Assembly (NCBI GenBank): GCA_934201705.1
Contig: CAKPXF010000013.1
Span: forward strand, 11,934 to 75,933
Reading direction: 5' to 3'
DNA from: an uncultured Bacilli bacterium
GTDB taxonomy: Bacteria > Bacillota_I > Bacilli_A > RFN20 > CAG-631
Length of the DNA: 64,000 nucleotides
Part shown: piece after piece, positions 9,361 through 16,611 of the stretch
Layout of the letters: the number at the start of each line of letters is the position of its first letter
Position numbering within the stretch: position 1 is the stretch's first letter
Made by a program: the position numbers and the translations under genes
Notes under the pieces: model-generated
Seen by the model: the letters and a program-made list of their open reading frames with translations, nothing else
Database searches by the model: none
What the model was told of the DNA's origin: nothing

Positions 9361-10171
9361 TTTTAATACTTTCCTTTACACCGCAAAGTCCAATTGATGA
9401 AGGACGCATATCGTTCTTTTTAACATCAATTCCATATTCTGCTTTTACCCAATCAAAACCTTGCTTATCAATTTTTTCTACAATTTCTTCATTACCAGTT
9501 AAAATAATCTTACCATCAACAATTACATGAACGTGTGTTGGCTTAATTAATTGATAAAATCTTGCATAGTGAGATACAACTAAAGCACTACCATTTCTTT
9601 TTATTACATCCTCAACTGATGAAGCCACTACCTTTAAAGCATCTACATCAAGTCCCGAGTCAATTTCATCAAGCATAGCAATTGAAGGCTTTAATAGTTT
9701 CATTTGAATAATTTCATTTCTTTTCTTTTCACCACCTGAAAAGCCATCATTTAAGTTTCTATGAATCATGTCAAGAGGTAAATTAACTTCCTTAGTAGCA
9801 TTTTCAAGTTCACTAATAAATTTATATAGTGAAACTGGTTTTTCACTTTTAGCATTAATGGCTGCTTTTAAAAAGTCAGAATTAATAACACCTGGTATTT
9901 CAGGTGGATATTGTAAAGCTAAAAATAAACCTGCTTTAGCTCTTTCATCGACTGACATTCTTAAAACATCTTTACCATCGAGTAGAATTTCTCCTTCAGT
10001 TACAACATATTTTGGTTGTCCCATAATTGTTGATAATAGTGTTGATTTACCATTACCATTAGGGCCAAGTAAAGCATGAATTTCATTTTCTTTAATAGTT
10101 AAATCAATGCCTTTAAGAATTTCTTTATCTGCTACAGAAACATGTAAATTTTTAATTTCAAGAGTAGACAT
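9350..10171 (-). CDS. sufC: SUF ATPase SufC
   Basis: SufC is the ABC-type ATPase that drives conformational change of the SufBCD scaffold. Motifs are the Walker A GPNGNGKST, the signature FSGGEKKR, and the Walker B with D-loop MLDEIDSGLD. The start ATG at 10171 follows GAGGTG by five bases; a longer frame starting at 10186 would place this site inside the coding region, so the shorter start is used. It is the first gene of the suf operon, which runs leftwards to sufB, and it is divergent from tRNA-Ser. Confidence 0.96.
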   Translation of the reverse strand: MSTLEIKNLHVSVADKEILKGIDLTIKENEIHALLGPNGNGKSTLLSTIMGQPKYVVTEGEILLDGKDVLRMSVDERAKAGLFLALQYPPEIPGVINSDFLKAAINAKSEKPVSLYKFISELENATKEVNLPLDMIHRNLNDGFSGGEKKRNEIIQMKLLKPSIAMLDEIDSGLDVDALKVVASSVEDVIKRNGSALVVSHYARFYQLIKPTHVHVIVDGKIILTGNEEIVEKIDKQGFDWVKAEYGIDVKKNDMRPSSIGLCGVKESIKNAK

Positions 10172-10195
10172 AAATACACCTCGCATTCCTTAATT

Positions 10196-10224
10196 ATTTT
10201 ACACTTATTTATAAAAATAGTAAA
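10196..10224 (-). promoter_or_regulatory. candidate promoter of the suf operon
   Basis: On the minus strand a TTTACT -35 hexamer (10219-10224) is followed after 17 bases by TAAAAT (10196-10201), about 25 bases upstream of the sufC start codon. The spacing is ideal and the hexamers are near consensus, but AT-rich DNA gives such matches by chance. No regulator site was recognised. Confidence 0.4.
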
Positions 10225-10284
10225 TAAGATATAAGGCTATTTCATGCTAATTATTGAGCTAAATCATTTTTTTTATTCTTTATG

Positions 10285-10313
10285 TTGCTAAAAAAATTTT
10301 TATGTGGTATTAT
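10285..10313 (+). promoter_or_regulatory. candidate promoter of tRNA-Ser
   Basis: TTGCTA (10285-10290) and TATTAT (10308-10313) are separated by exactly 17 bases and lie about 32 bases before the tRNA. This fits a sigma-A promoter for a single-tRNA transcript. Confidence 0.5.
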
Positions 10314-10344
10314 TTATTAGCAATATTTAAATACTGCGGCATTT

Positions 10345-10435
10345 GGAGCAATACTCAAGAGGCCGAAGAGGCGCCCCTGCTAAGGGTGTAGGTCGGGAAA
10401 CTGGCGCGAGAGTTCAAATCTCTCTTGCTCCGCCA
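10345..10435 (+). tRNA. tRNA-Ser (anticodon GCT)
   Basis: The acceptor stem GGAGCAA pairs with TTGCTCC, the discriminator is G, and CCA is encoded (10433-10435). The anticodon loop CTGCTAA gives anticodon GCT, which reads AGC/AGT serine codons. A long variable arm (GTAGGTCGGGAAACTGGC region) confirms a class II serine tRNA. The T-arm GAGAGTTCAAATCTCTC is intact. The local GC content is far above the surroundings, as expected for a tRNA in an AT-rich genome. Confidence 0.97.
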
Positions 10436-10446
10436 CTAAAAAGTTT

Positions 10447-10478
10447 AAAAACTGATGCAGAAATGTGTCAGTTTTTTG
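10447..10478 (+). terminator. intrinsic terminator after tRNA-Ser
   Basis: A near-perfect stem (AAAACTGATGCA with TGTGTCAGTTTT, two wobble pairs) closed by a GAAA tetraloop is followed by a T run. It lies 12 bases after the tRNA. Confidence 0.8.
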
Positions 10479-10601
10479 TTTAATAATTGCAAAAATTTCA
10501 ATTTAAAAGTATATTTTTGTATTGTAAACGTCAAAAAATAACACGTTCAATAAAAATAAAAAGATAATCAGATATTATAGTACTTGTAACTAAAAAAAAG
10601 A

Positions 10602-10705
10602 TTATCTTTTTTGTCCTTTAATTCGCCATTTTCCACCAGGTGGGAATTCAACTCCTACTTCAATTTGCCTTTTAATATGTTTAACTAGATTTTTCAAGAT
10701 GCATA
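10602..10705 (-). other. short open frame without a start codon, probable gene remnant
   Basis: The minus strand here encodes about 30 residues ending in a stop at 10602-10604, with the run VGVEFPPGGKWRIKG near its end, and no ATG in frame. The Gly-Pro-Trp pattern looks protein-like rather than random. I do not recognise the parent family. An AAAAAAGAT...ATCTTTTTT inverted repeat follows the stop and could be its old terminator. The rest of the 10.44-10.73 kb gap shows nothing else. Confidence 0.25.
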
Positions 10706-10733
10706 ATATATAATATTATTTGCGAGGTATATT

Positions 10734-12302
10734 ATGAAAAAGAAATTTTTACTGATTGTATTTATTTTTTATCAATTTCTTTTTTTAGCATGCACCAAAG
10801 AAAGCAATTATCAAACAAATGTCTATGAATCAATTCCCGGATATAAAAATGCAACTTGCAATATAATGAAAAATAAATACATTGAATTGCATATTGAAAA
10901 TGAAATAACATCTTCAAAAGAAGAAATAACTAGTTTGCTTAATTCTTTACAAAATAATTATGATAAGCTTAATAATACATTTAATTTAAATACTAAAATA
11001 AAATGCTATGTCATCAATAACATTTACATTTTTGAAAATACAAAAGCCATATATCAAAATGGTATTTTGCTTTGCGATAAAAGTGCATTATTTGACGAAA
11101 ATCTTTTGAACGCATTAACTGGCTCTTATATTCAATCAACTGAATTTTGGAAACAATATGGTGCTTGTGCTTATGCATTTAACTATCAATTTAACAATGA
11201 AGAAATTAAAAAATATTATCTAAATGGCAATGATTTAGCATTAACACTTTTCCAAACATATTTTATGGATGAATTTTCAACTAATAAAAATATAGCAATT
11301 GAAACATCTTATTCATTTAGTAATTTTATTATAAATAAATATGGGTATGAGAAGTTTATTAATGCAAATTTAACTTCATATAGAGAAGAATATCTAAATC
11401 ATTTAAAAATAAATAGAAAATTTGATATTTCATTTGATTTATCATGGCTTGATAATGCTACATATAGTCAAAAATTCTTATCATATCCTCTTGTTATTAA
11501 AACTTTTAATCGCACATATTATCTTAATTCTTTTTCTTCAAAACGAGACACTGCAAGTTTTAATAATTCCGAGAGAGTTTTATATCACTTATCAACTGGT
11601 AATACTGAATGTGAAAAAATCTTGAATTATATTAAAGACAATGCTCCTGAAAGTTATAATTTTGTTAGTGAAAAATATAATAGTAATATCGAATATTATA
11701 TTTCTGAGAACGAAATAAAAACATGTAGTGATGTTACTAATGGCAAAATTTATTTATTGGATCCTAGTGAATTTGTTCATGAAACAATTCATGCAATAAC
11801 ACTTAAAAGCAATCCTACAAAAGAAGCATGGATAGGAGAGGGAATTGCAGAATATTTATCTCGCCATGTTTCAAAACATATATCTGATATTAATAATCGT
11901 TTTTATTTATCGTTTACTGATAAAACATTAAGTGGAAATATCAAAGATTTTGTTGATATAGTAAATAGTATTTATAAAGAAAAAGGTGGCAAATTTTCTA
12001 CTTTAGATGAATTTGATTTTTCTTTACTCGCAAAATGTATTGGCGAAATCACGTTAAAAAACAACACTTATAAATCATCAATTAATTTTCCATATGCTAC
12101 GACTCCTATATATATGACTTATGCATCTACAAGTCAAGATGGTAATGTTTTAACATATCCTGAGGCATATGCATTTACAAGTTACCTAATAGAAAAATAC
12201 GGATTTAATAATGCAATAAAATGTTGTATAAATTATAATTTGAAAGAGGTTTATGGTGCTGATTATTCAAACCTAATGAATGAATTTTTAAAAGTAATTT
12301 AA
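10734..12302 (+). CDS. lipoprotein with gluzincin-type zinc protease motif
   Basis: The 522-residue protein has a lipoprotein signal peptide with the lipobox FLAC (Cys20), so it should be anchored on the outer face of the membrane. Near residue 349 the motif HETIH (H349, E350, H353) is followed 16 residues later by WIGEGIAEYLS, in which E369 is the probable third zinc ligand; this is the HExxH...E layout of gluzincin peptidases of the MA-like type. The N-terminal half has no recognisable domain. The ATG follows a GAGG site by about eight bases. It stands alone, downstream of the tRNA-Ser terminator. Surface proteolysis is an inference; the substrate is unknown. Confidence 0.7.
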   Translation: MKKKFLLIVFIFYQFLFLACTKESNYQTNVYESIPGYKNATCNIMKNKYIELHIENEITSSKEEITSLLNSLQNNYDKLNNTFNLNTKIKCYVINNIYIFENTKAIYQNGILLCDKSALFDENLLNALTGSYIQSTEFWKQYGACAYAFNYQFNNEEIKKYYLNGNDLALTLFQTYFMDEFSTNKNIAIETSYSFSNFIINKYGYEKFINANLTSYREEYLNHLKINRKFDISFDLSWLDNATYSQKFLSYPLVIKTFNRTYYLNSFSSKRDTASFNNSERVLYHLSTGNTECEKILNYIKDNAPESYNFVSEKYNSNIEYYISENEIKTCSDVTNGKIYLLDPSEFVHETIHAITLKSNPTKEAWIGEGIAEYLSRHVSKHISDINNRFYLSFTDKTLSGNIKDFVDIVNSIYKEKGGKFSTLDEFDFSLLAKCIGEITLKNNTYKSSINFPYATTPIYMTYASTSQDGNVLTYPEAYAFTSYLIEKYGFNNAIKCCINYNLKEVYGADYSNLMNEFLKVI

Positions 12303-12436
12303 TCATTTTTATTATTTAAATAAATTTGAATGACTACCAGTCCTTACTAATAATAAAACCATAATATATCATAAAGATTTAATATTATTGAAGATATAAT
12401 AAATCTAGTAAAGCAAATAAATTATGATTGGTTAAA

Positions 12437-12479
12437 TATGTGTCACAAATTGAAAATTATTTCAAATTTGTGACACATA
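12437..12479. repeat. long inverted repeat in intergenic DNA
   Basis: Arms of 15 bases (TATGTGTCACAAATT and its exact complement) flank a 13-base centre that itself nearly pairs, giving a strong hairpin. There is no T tract directly after it, so a terminator is unlikely. It lies between the convergent metalloprotease and HEPN genes and may be an operator or the remains of a small mobile element. Confidence 0.6.
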
Positions 12480-12595
12480 AGTAAAAATAGAGATAGAATA
12501 ATTTATGTCCTTCTTTTTTTGTATTATAAATGTAATTCACGTATTGTAAATTGAAGATTCAAATAATTTTTTCAACTGTTAAATATCATTTTTAA

Positions 12596-12856
12596 TTATT
12601 TCTTGCCATAGTCATGTACAATTCTATTCCTAAAGCCAATAATATCATTCCATGGAATATAATTATATTTCTTTTTGAATTCTAAAGATAAATATTTTAT
12701 TTTTTCAATCATTTGTTGAAGATTAAACATAATTGCATCTATCGTTTTAATATCTAGCATAAATTCATCAAAAGAAAGATTTTTTGTATATTCTATAATA
12801 ACATTAATTTCAAGAATTGCCTGTTCCATATAGTACGCATCATCCTTATTAACCAT
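12596..12856 (-). CDS. HEPN (HepT/DUF86-like) toxin subunit, short
   Basis: The protein resembles HepT toxins, HEPN ribonucleases paired with MNT nucleotidyltransferases. The RNase motif R-x4-H is seen as RNRIVHDY (R76, H81), preceded by the expected helical region and the W69-N-D-I-I-G-F turn. At 86 residues it is about 25 shorter than usual and stops five residues after the motif, so the last helix is missing. The start overlaps the end of the HTH-MNT gene by eight bases, the standard order for translational coupling of this pair. The toxin may be weakened by the truncation. Confidence 0.75.
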   Translation of the reverse strand: MVNKDDAYYMEQAILEINVIIEYTKNLSFDEFMLDIKTIDAIMFNLQQMIEKIKYLSLEFKKKYNYIPWNDIIGFRNRIVHDYGKK

Positions 12857-13328
12857 ATATTTTTATTCCCTCTTTTAATATTTCATTAACCAATTCAATA
12901 TTGTTTTCTAATTCACTGCTTCTAATTAAATCAACCTTTTTACAAAGTATTTGCCTTATTTTTTCAATTAATCCTACAAAACGTAGTCCTATAAGAGAAG
13001 ATGAAATATATAAATCTACATCACTATTGTCTTTTGCCATTCCCTTAGCATAACTTACAAAAAGAATGCAAAAATCAATTTGACCTTTATATTCTTTTTC
13101 AAATAAATCAAATAATTTTCCTTTTATAATATCAATTGAAAGAATGCCATTATCTTCATTAATTTCAAAGTTCTTCTCAAGTGTTTCAATAAACGACTTT
13201 CTTTTAATTGAACTACCATAAGTTTCATCTTTTTCATAACGCCCAAAAGTTCTAACAGGAATATTTAAAATTTCTGCCGCTTTAATTTGTGATAAATCAT
13301 ATTTTAATCTTATTTCTAATAAATTCAT
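12849..13328 (-). CDS. HTH-MNT fusion: XRE-like regulator plus minimal nucleotidyltransferase antitoxin
   Basis: The N-terminal third is an XRE-type helix-turn-helix (LSQIKAAEILNIPVRTFGRYE), and the C-terminal part is a minimal nucleotidyltransferase with the catalytic pattern SYAKGMAKDNSDVDLYI, where the two aspartates of SDVDL bind metal. In MNT-HEPN modules this enzyme neutralises the HEPN toxin by nucleotide transfer. The usual GS of the motif is replaced by VS. Several in-frame ATGs lie upstream (to 13391); 13328 is preferred because GGTGA precedes it, and because the longer versions would place operator-like DNA inside the gene. The HTH probably represses the pair through the repeats upstream. 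Confidence 0.75.
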   Translation of the reverse strand: MNLLEIRLKYDLSQIKAAEILNIPVRTFGRYEKDETYGSSIKRKSFIETLEKNFEINEDNGILSIDIIKGKLFDLFEKEYKGQIDFCILFVSYAKGMAKDNSDVDLYISSSLIGLRFVGLIEKIRQILCKKVDLIRSSELENNIELVNEILKEGIKIYG

Positions 13329-13384
13329 TTTGTTTGTCACCATTAACATAACATCATAATTGTCCCACATCGTAAATATCAAAT

Positions 13385-13465
13385 AGGACATTTTGTCTTT
13401 CTAAGCGTAGAACAAAAAGGACAATTTGTCCTCCTTTATTTAAAATGTATAGGACAAATCGTCAC
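13385..13465. promoter_or_regulatory. three operator-like GGACA...TGTCC repeats upstream of the HTH-MNT/HEPN pair
   Basis: Site 2 (13418-13432) is a near-perfect palindrome AGGACAATTTGTCCT. Site 1 (13385-13399, AGGACATTTTGTCTT) and site 3 (13451-13465, AGGACAAATCGTCAC) are imperfect copies. Centre spacing is 33 bases each, about three helical turns, so bound proteins would lie on the same DNA face. They are good candidates for autoregulation by the HTH domain. Confidence 0.7.
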
Positions 13466-13474
13466 ATTTAACTA

Positions 13475-13655
13475 TTATTTATATTTATTAAAAAATTCAA
13501 TCATTTTATCATTTGCTTCAATAGATTCATTAATTTCTTGAAGGATTGTTTTAAATTCATGATGAAAAGGATTTAAAGGAAAACATATTTACTAATTCAT
13601 AATTAATATTATTATCACTTAATTATTTATCAAACGAAACATTGTATCATAATGT
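13475..13655 (-). pseudogene. decayed copy of the 3' end of an esterase gene
   Basis: This stretch matches the 3' end of the intact alpha/beta-hydrolase gene at 27035-27928 in the same orientation. About 30 bases around ATCATTTGCTTCAATAGATT are identical, and an in-frame C-terminal IEANDKMIEFF followed by a stop at 13475-13477 can be read. A frameshift near 13560-13570 and no upstream coding sequence show that it is not functional. It may be a leftover of a duplication or an old recombination junction; it and the intact gene flank the surface-protein operon. Confidence 0.8.
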
Positions 13656-13833
13656 TACTTACGTATTGAATTCACATAAAATGATTGTAATACTTTCATT
13701 TAATTAATTATAAAAATTAATTTATTTAGTTAATACATTTTTATGACAAATGTTTAAAATCGAATTTTTATAAAAGCATTAAAATTTTTTAATCATTATG
13801 AGACAATTTTGGGTTATATTTGCAATGAGTTTT

Positions 13834-13854
13834 ACACATATTAATAATATGTGT
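13834..13854. promoter_or_regulatory. 21-base perfect palindrome upstream of the surface operon promoter
   Basis: ACACATATTA, one A, then TAATATGTGT form a perfect 10+1+10 palindrome whose last base is the first base of the -35 hexamer. This is a typical place for a repressor or activator dimer. No matching regulator gene lies next to it. Confidence 0.55.
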
Positions 13855-13882
13855 TGACTTTCATTAAAATTAAACATAAAAT
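13854..13882 (+). promoter_or_regulatory. promoter of the c-di-GMP controlled surface operon
   Basis: TTGACT (13854-13859), a 17-base spacer and TAAAAT (13877-13882) predict transcription start near 13889, just at the 5' side of the riboswitch aptamer. The agreement between promoter and riboswitch positions supports both calls. Confidence 0.7.
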
Positions 13883-13885
13883 AAA

Positions 13886-13962
13886 TATGCAAAAGGCAAA
13901 ACTATGGCAACATAGTGACGCAAAGCTATAGGGAGAATCATTCTCAGCCAGTTACCATTATA
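13886..13962 (+). ncRNA. cyclic di-GMP class I (GEMM-I) riboswitch
   Basis: The segment has the ordered core elements of GEMM-I aptamers: GGCAAA (13895-13900); the P2 hairpin ACTATG-GCAA-CATAGT with a GNRA tetraloop; the invariant GTGACGCAAAGC (13915-13926); the P3 hairpin GGGAGAATCATTCTC; and the closing GCCAGTTACC (13947-13956), matching the consensus GCC-GGTTACC. GEMM-I RNAs bind cyclic di-GMP and usually control motility, adhesion or extracellular-matrix genes, which fits the giant adhesin operon downstream. The fall in P1 complementarity is compensated by AU pairs. A terminator 50 bases downstream is the likely expression platform. Confidence 0.9.
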
Positions 13963-14010
13963 ATTTTTTTATTTTAGGGGCTAGACTTTGATTGATCAAA
14001 TTAACTGATA

Positions 14011-14038
14011 GGCTCTAAGTAAATAGAGTCATTTTTTT
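14011..14038 (+). terminator. riboswitch expression-platform terminator
   Basis: GGCTCTA pairs with TAGAGTC (one wobble) around AGTAAA and is followed by seven Ts. TAACTG (14002-14007) just upstream is complementary to CAGTTA (13949-13954) in the 3' strand of the aptamer, giving a candidate switch between ligand-bound and unbound folds. Whether ligand turns expression on or off cannot be read safely from the sequence. Confidence 0.75.
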
Positions 14039-14072
14039 ATTTTGATTAAGTAAATGGAGGAGAAATGAAAAC

Positions 14073-14873
14073 ATGGATAAAGCTAAAAGCAAAAAAATAT
14101 ATTCAAATTTTAAATCCACTCTTATTTCTTTTATAGCTTTAGTTTTTTCATTTGTTGCTTTAATTCAAGTATGCTTTGGTTGGTATGCTATTTCTAAATC
14201 AACTACTGGAAATGGAATAGATATTGGCGTTGAAGGAAAAGGAAACATTATCATCAAAGCAAAAACTGATAGTGAAAATATAGGTGTTGATGTAATTAAT
14301 AGTGAAATGGAAAAGATAAAAATTACTGATTCATCTGACAACAAGCTATTTCCAGAAATTTGTGGAAGTTTTACTTTTTTTGTGTCAAAGGACATTGAAA
14401 ATACTACTAATTTCAATTTTTCATACAAGATTGTTTCAAAAAACAATGAGTTTTGTAAAGATCCAAAATATCCTAGTGGCTGCTATAAGGGGACTACAGA
14501 GGAAGATATTGCGCTTTCTTTAAAATATCTTTCATCTCATTTACTATTTTTTAAAGAAAAAGACGAAAACAATCATTATAAGAATTGGATTTGTGCAAAT
14601 TCTAGTGTTTTTGAAAAATCAACGACAAACACTTGTGAAGTAAAAATATATTGGGTTTGGGTTGGAAACTATTCAGAAATTTTTAATGCAAATAATAATT
14701 TAATTGAAGAAAACACAAGGAAAAAAATTGAAAGCTATTATTCAGAATCTAAAGAAAGATTAAGTGAAATTTTTGATGGTGGTATTAAAAAATCTGAAAA
14801 TTATAACAATGCAGATATGACAATCGGACTTACATTAAGATATATTTGCTTTGAAATTGAAGTTTTAGGGTAG
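14073..14873 (+). CDS. single-anchor secreted protein, first gene of the surface operon
   Basis: The 266-residue protein has a basic N-terminus, one hydrophobic segment (about 15-37) and then GWYAISKSTTGNGIDIGV. This layout (hydrophobic signal, aromatic pair, then Thr/Asn-Gly linker and beta strands) recalls TasA/camelysin and SipW-dependent matrix proteins, but the match is by architecture only. The rest is predicted beta-rich with several cysteines and ends in FEIEVLG. GGAGGAG lies 12 bases before the ATG; a closer ATG at 14064 opens a short out-of-frame reading frame. It lies directly behind the riboswitch terminator, so its expression should depend on c-di-GMP. Confidence 0.6.
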   Translation: MDKAKSKKIYSNFKSTLISFIALVFSFVALIQVCFGWYAISKSTTGNGIDIGVEGKGNIIIKAKTDSENIGVDVINSEMEKIKITDSSDNKLFPEICGSFTFFVSKDIENTTNFNFSYKIVSKNNEFCKDPKYPSGCYKGTTEEDIALSLKYLSSHLLFFKEKDENNHYKNWICANSSVFEKSTTNTCEVKIYWVWVGNYSEIFNANNNLIEENTRKKIESYYSESKERLSEIFDGGIKKSENYNNADMTIGLTLRYICFEIEVLG

Positions 14874-14882
14874 GAATTTATT

Positions 14883-15650
14883 ATGGATAGTATACTTAAA
14901 GACATTGAAAATAAGTTTTCAAGGATATTATTAATTTTATCTATAGTTTCTCTTATAGTGGTAACTCCTGTTTTTGCATGGCTAACATCATCAAAAAAAT
15001 ATAGTAGGACTGATGACTTAATTATTGATATGCCACCAATTATTTATATTAAAAATGATAAAATGCAAAATATAACATCCTTTAATTTAGATGGTCTAAA
15101 GGTTGGAGAGGAATATAATACACTTTTTTGCGTCGCGCCAGCCAAAATAAATGTTGTCGATTCATTTTTCTTAGGTCTTGTATATACAGAGAATATGGGA
15201 ATGGATATGAAATTATACCCTGTGCATTCCATTACTGAAAATCCAGTTTTGGGGCAAGAATCACAAATGAGAAATATTAAATTAAATGATGACGAAAATG
15301 GAAATGATTTTTATTTTAACTATTTAAAAACTCAAGATTCAGGGGTTCCAAAAATTGATGATACAACATATAGTCATAAAATCACTTATGGTAATTGGGA
15401 AAACGAAACAAAGAATCCAGAAGATATAAGTTTAAATATCGGTATATTTAAATCATATAATGGCTTAAGATTTTCAAAAGCTAGCAAAGATGCAAAAGAC
15501 TTAGTTATTGATAAACTAAATGACACTGGTCGTTATCGCTTCTTTGTATTAAACATCACTTGGAACATAGATCAAACAAATATTCAAAATATTAAAGAAA
15601 CAGATATTATTTACATTATATCAAAAGGAATTAGAGAAGAAATTAATTAA
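14883..15650 (+). CDS. single-anchor secreted protein, second gene of the surface operon
   Basis: The 255-residue protein has one N-terminal hydrophobic segment (about 15-33) ending in FAWLTSSKKYSRTDD, the same signal-then-aromatic layout as its upstream neighbour, followed by a beta-rich extracellular part. The AW-T-S sequence resembles the cleavage region of SipW-type substrates. The gap to the previous gene is nine bases and the ribosome binding site is AGGAA. It is probably a minor structural or anchoring component of the surface structure; no enzyme motif is seen. Confidence 0.6.
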   Translation: MDSILKDIENKFSRILLILSIVSLIVVTPVFAWLTSSKKYSRTDDLIIDMPPIIYIKNDKMQNITSFNLDGLKVGEEYNTLFCVAPAKINVVDSFFLGLVYTENMGMDMKLYPVHSITENPVLGQESQMRNIKLNDDENGNDFYFNYLKTQDSGVPKIDDTTYSHKITYGNWENETKNPEDISLNIGIFKSYNGLRFSKASKDAKDLVIDKLNDTGRYRFFVLNITWNIDQTNIQNIKETDIIYIISKGIREEIN

Positions 15651-15668
15651 AAAGAAAGGAATGTTGCT

Positions 15669-16610
15669 ATGAATGGAAAGGCAAAAATTTATCTATTTGT
15701 TATTTTAATGACCATTGCATTATTATTGTCAACTACAGCTATTACAGTCTGGGCAATTTATTTTGCAAGTGGTAACTTTAAAGATGTCTTTGTTAATAAA
15801 TCCAATTATTTTATTTCAGATACATTATCTAGCATTTCTTCAATCAATGATGATAAAATAAATATTGAAACATCTGGTAACAGCAAAACAATTTATATAT
15901 ATAATTTTAATCATAAAACCGGTGATTTTAATGCATTTGATATTACATATGATATTTACGCATGGACTGATAATGATTTGAAAAATGGAAGATTTTATTC
16001 AATTAGCAATGATGATGGAAGCAATAAAATAGTGTCTAAAAAAGACAATTCAACTCCTATTATTAGTAATATTATTTTAGATGGAGGTAAAAGAACTACT
16101 AAATCGATTACCTTGTCATTTGAACATTTAAATGAAAACGATCTTTTTGAACTTGATACATTAAATATTGCTGTTGTTCCAACATCTCCAGCATTTATGA
16201 GCCAACATATTTTAGGGGCTTCATTTAAGCCAACTGAAAATCAATCATTTTCATATTCTGGTAAATTTGTAAATAAAGGAACAAATACACAAGATTATGC
16301 AGCATTTATGTATGAAGTTACAACATCAGGAATTGCTCCGGCCGATAATGTCTTTGTTATTATGTGGAAAGGTGATTATTTAGAATTACTTACGCTAAAT
16401 GGAAAACCAATTGATAGTACTTCAATTAAAGACATAACAACAAATTCAAATTATAATAAAATGATTTCTCTTACAGTGCAGTCTTCTCATTTAGACTCAT
16501 TAACATTTGCAAGAAATACTGCAAATGAAATATGGGATAGTGATGTGACCTTTGACATGTTAGCAAGCTATGTTTCTATAAATCTTGAAGTTGAAGAGGG
16601 TGGTGAATAA
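15669..16610 (+). CDS. single-anchor secreted protein, third gene of the surface operon
   Basis: The 313-residue protein begins with a short basic stretch and a hydrophobic segment (about 7-32, ending TTAITVWAIYFASG). The remainder is beta-rich and Asn/Ser/Thr-rich, with no transmembrane anchor at the C-terminus and no catalytic motif. AAAGGA lies eight bases before the ATG. It is followed after one base by the giant adhesin gene, so the two are translationally linked. It is plausibly a partner or anchor for the adhesin; this is inferred from operon position. Confidence 0.6.
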   Translation: MNGKAKIYLFVILMTIALLLSTTAITVWAIYFASGNFKDVFVNKSNYFISDTLSSISSINDDKINIETSGNSKTIYIYNFNHKTGDFNAFDITYDIYAWTDNDLKNGRFYSISNDDGSNKIVSKKDNSTPIISNIILDGGKRTTKSITLSFEHLNENDLFELDTLNIAVVPTSPAFMSQHILGASFKPTENQSFSYSGKFVNKGTNTQDYAAFMYEVTTSGIAPADNVFVIMWKGDYLELLTLNGKPIDSTSIKDITTNSNYNKMISLTVQSSHLDSLTFARNTANEIWDSDVTFDMLASYVSINLEVEEGGE

Positions 16611-16611
16611 A

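Noticed and set aside
9768..10079. Open frame antisense to sufC
   Set aside because: It is a shadow of the conserved SufC coding sequence.
14064..14110. ATG at 14064 as the start of the first surface gene
   Set aside because: It has better spacing to GGAGGAG, but its frame closes within about 20 codons; the long frame starts at 14073. It might act as a small upstream frame, which cannot be judged.
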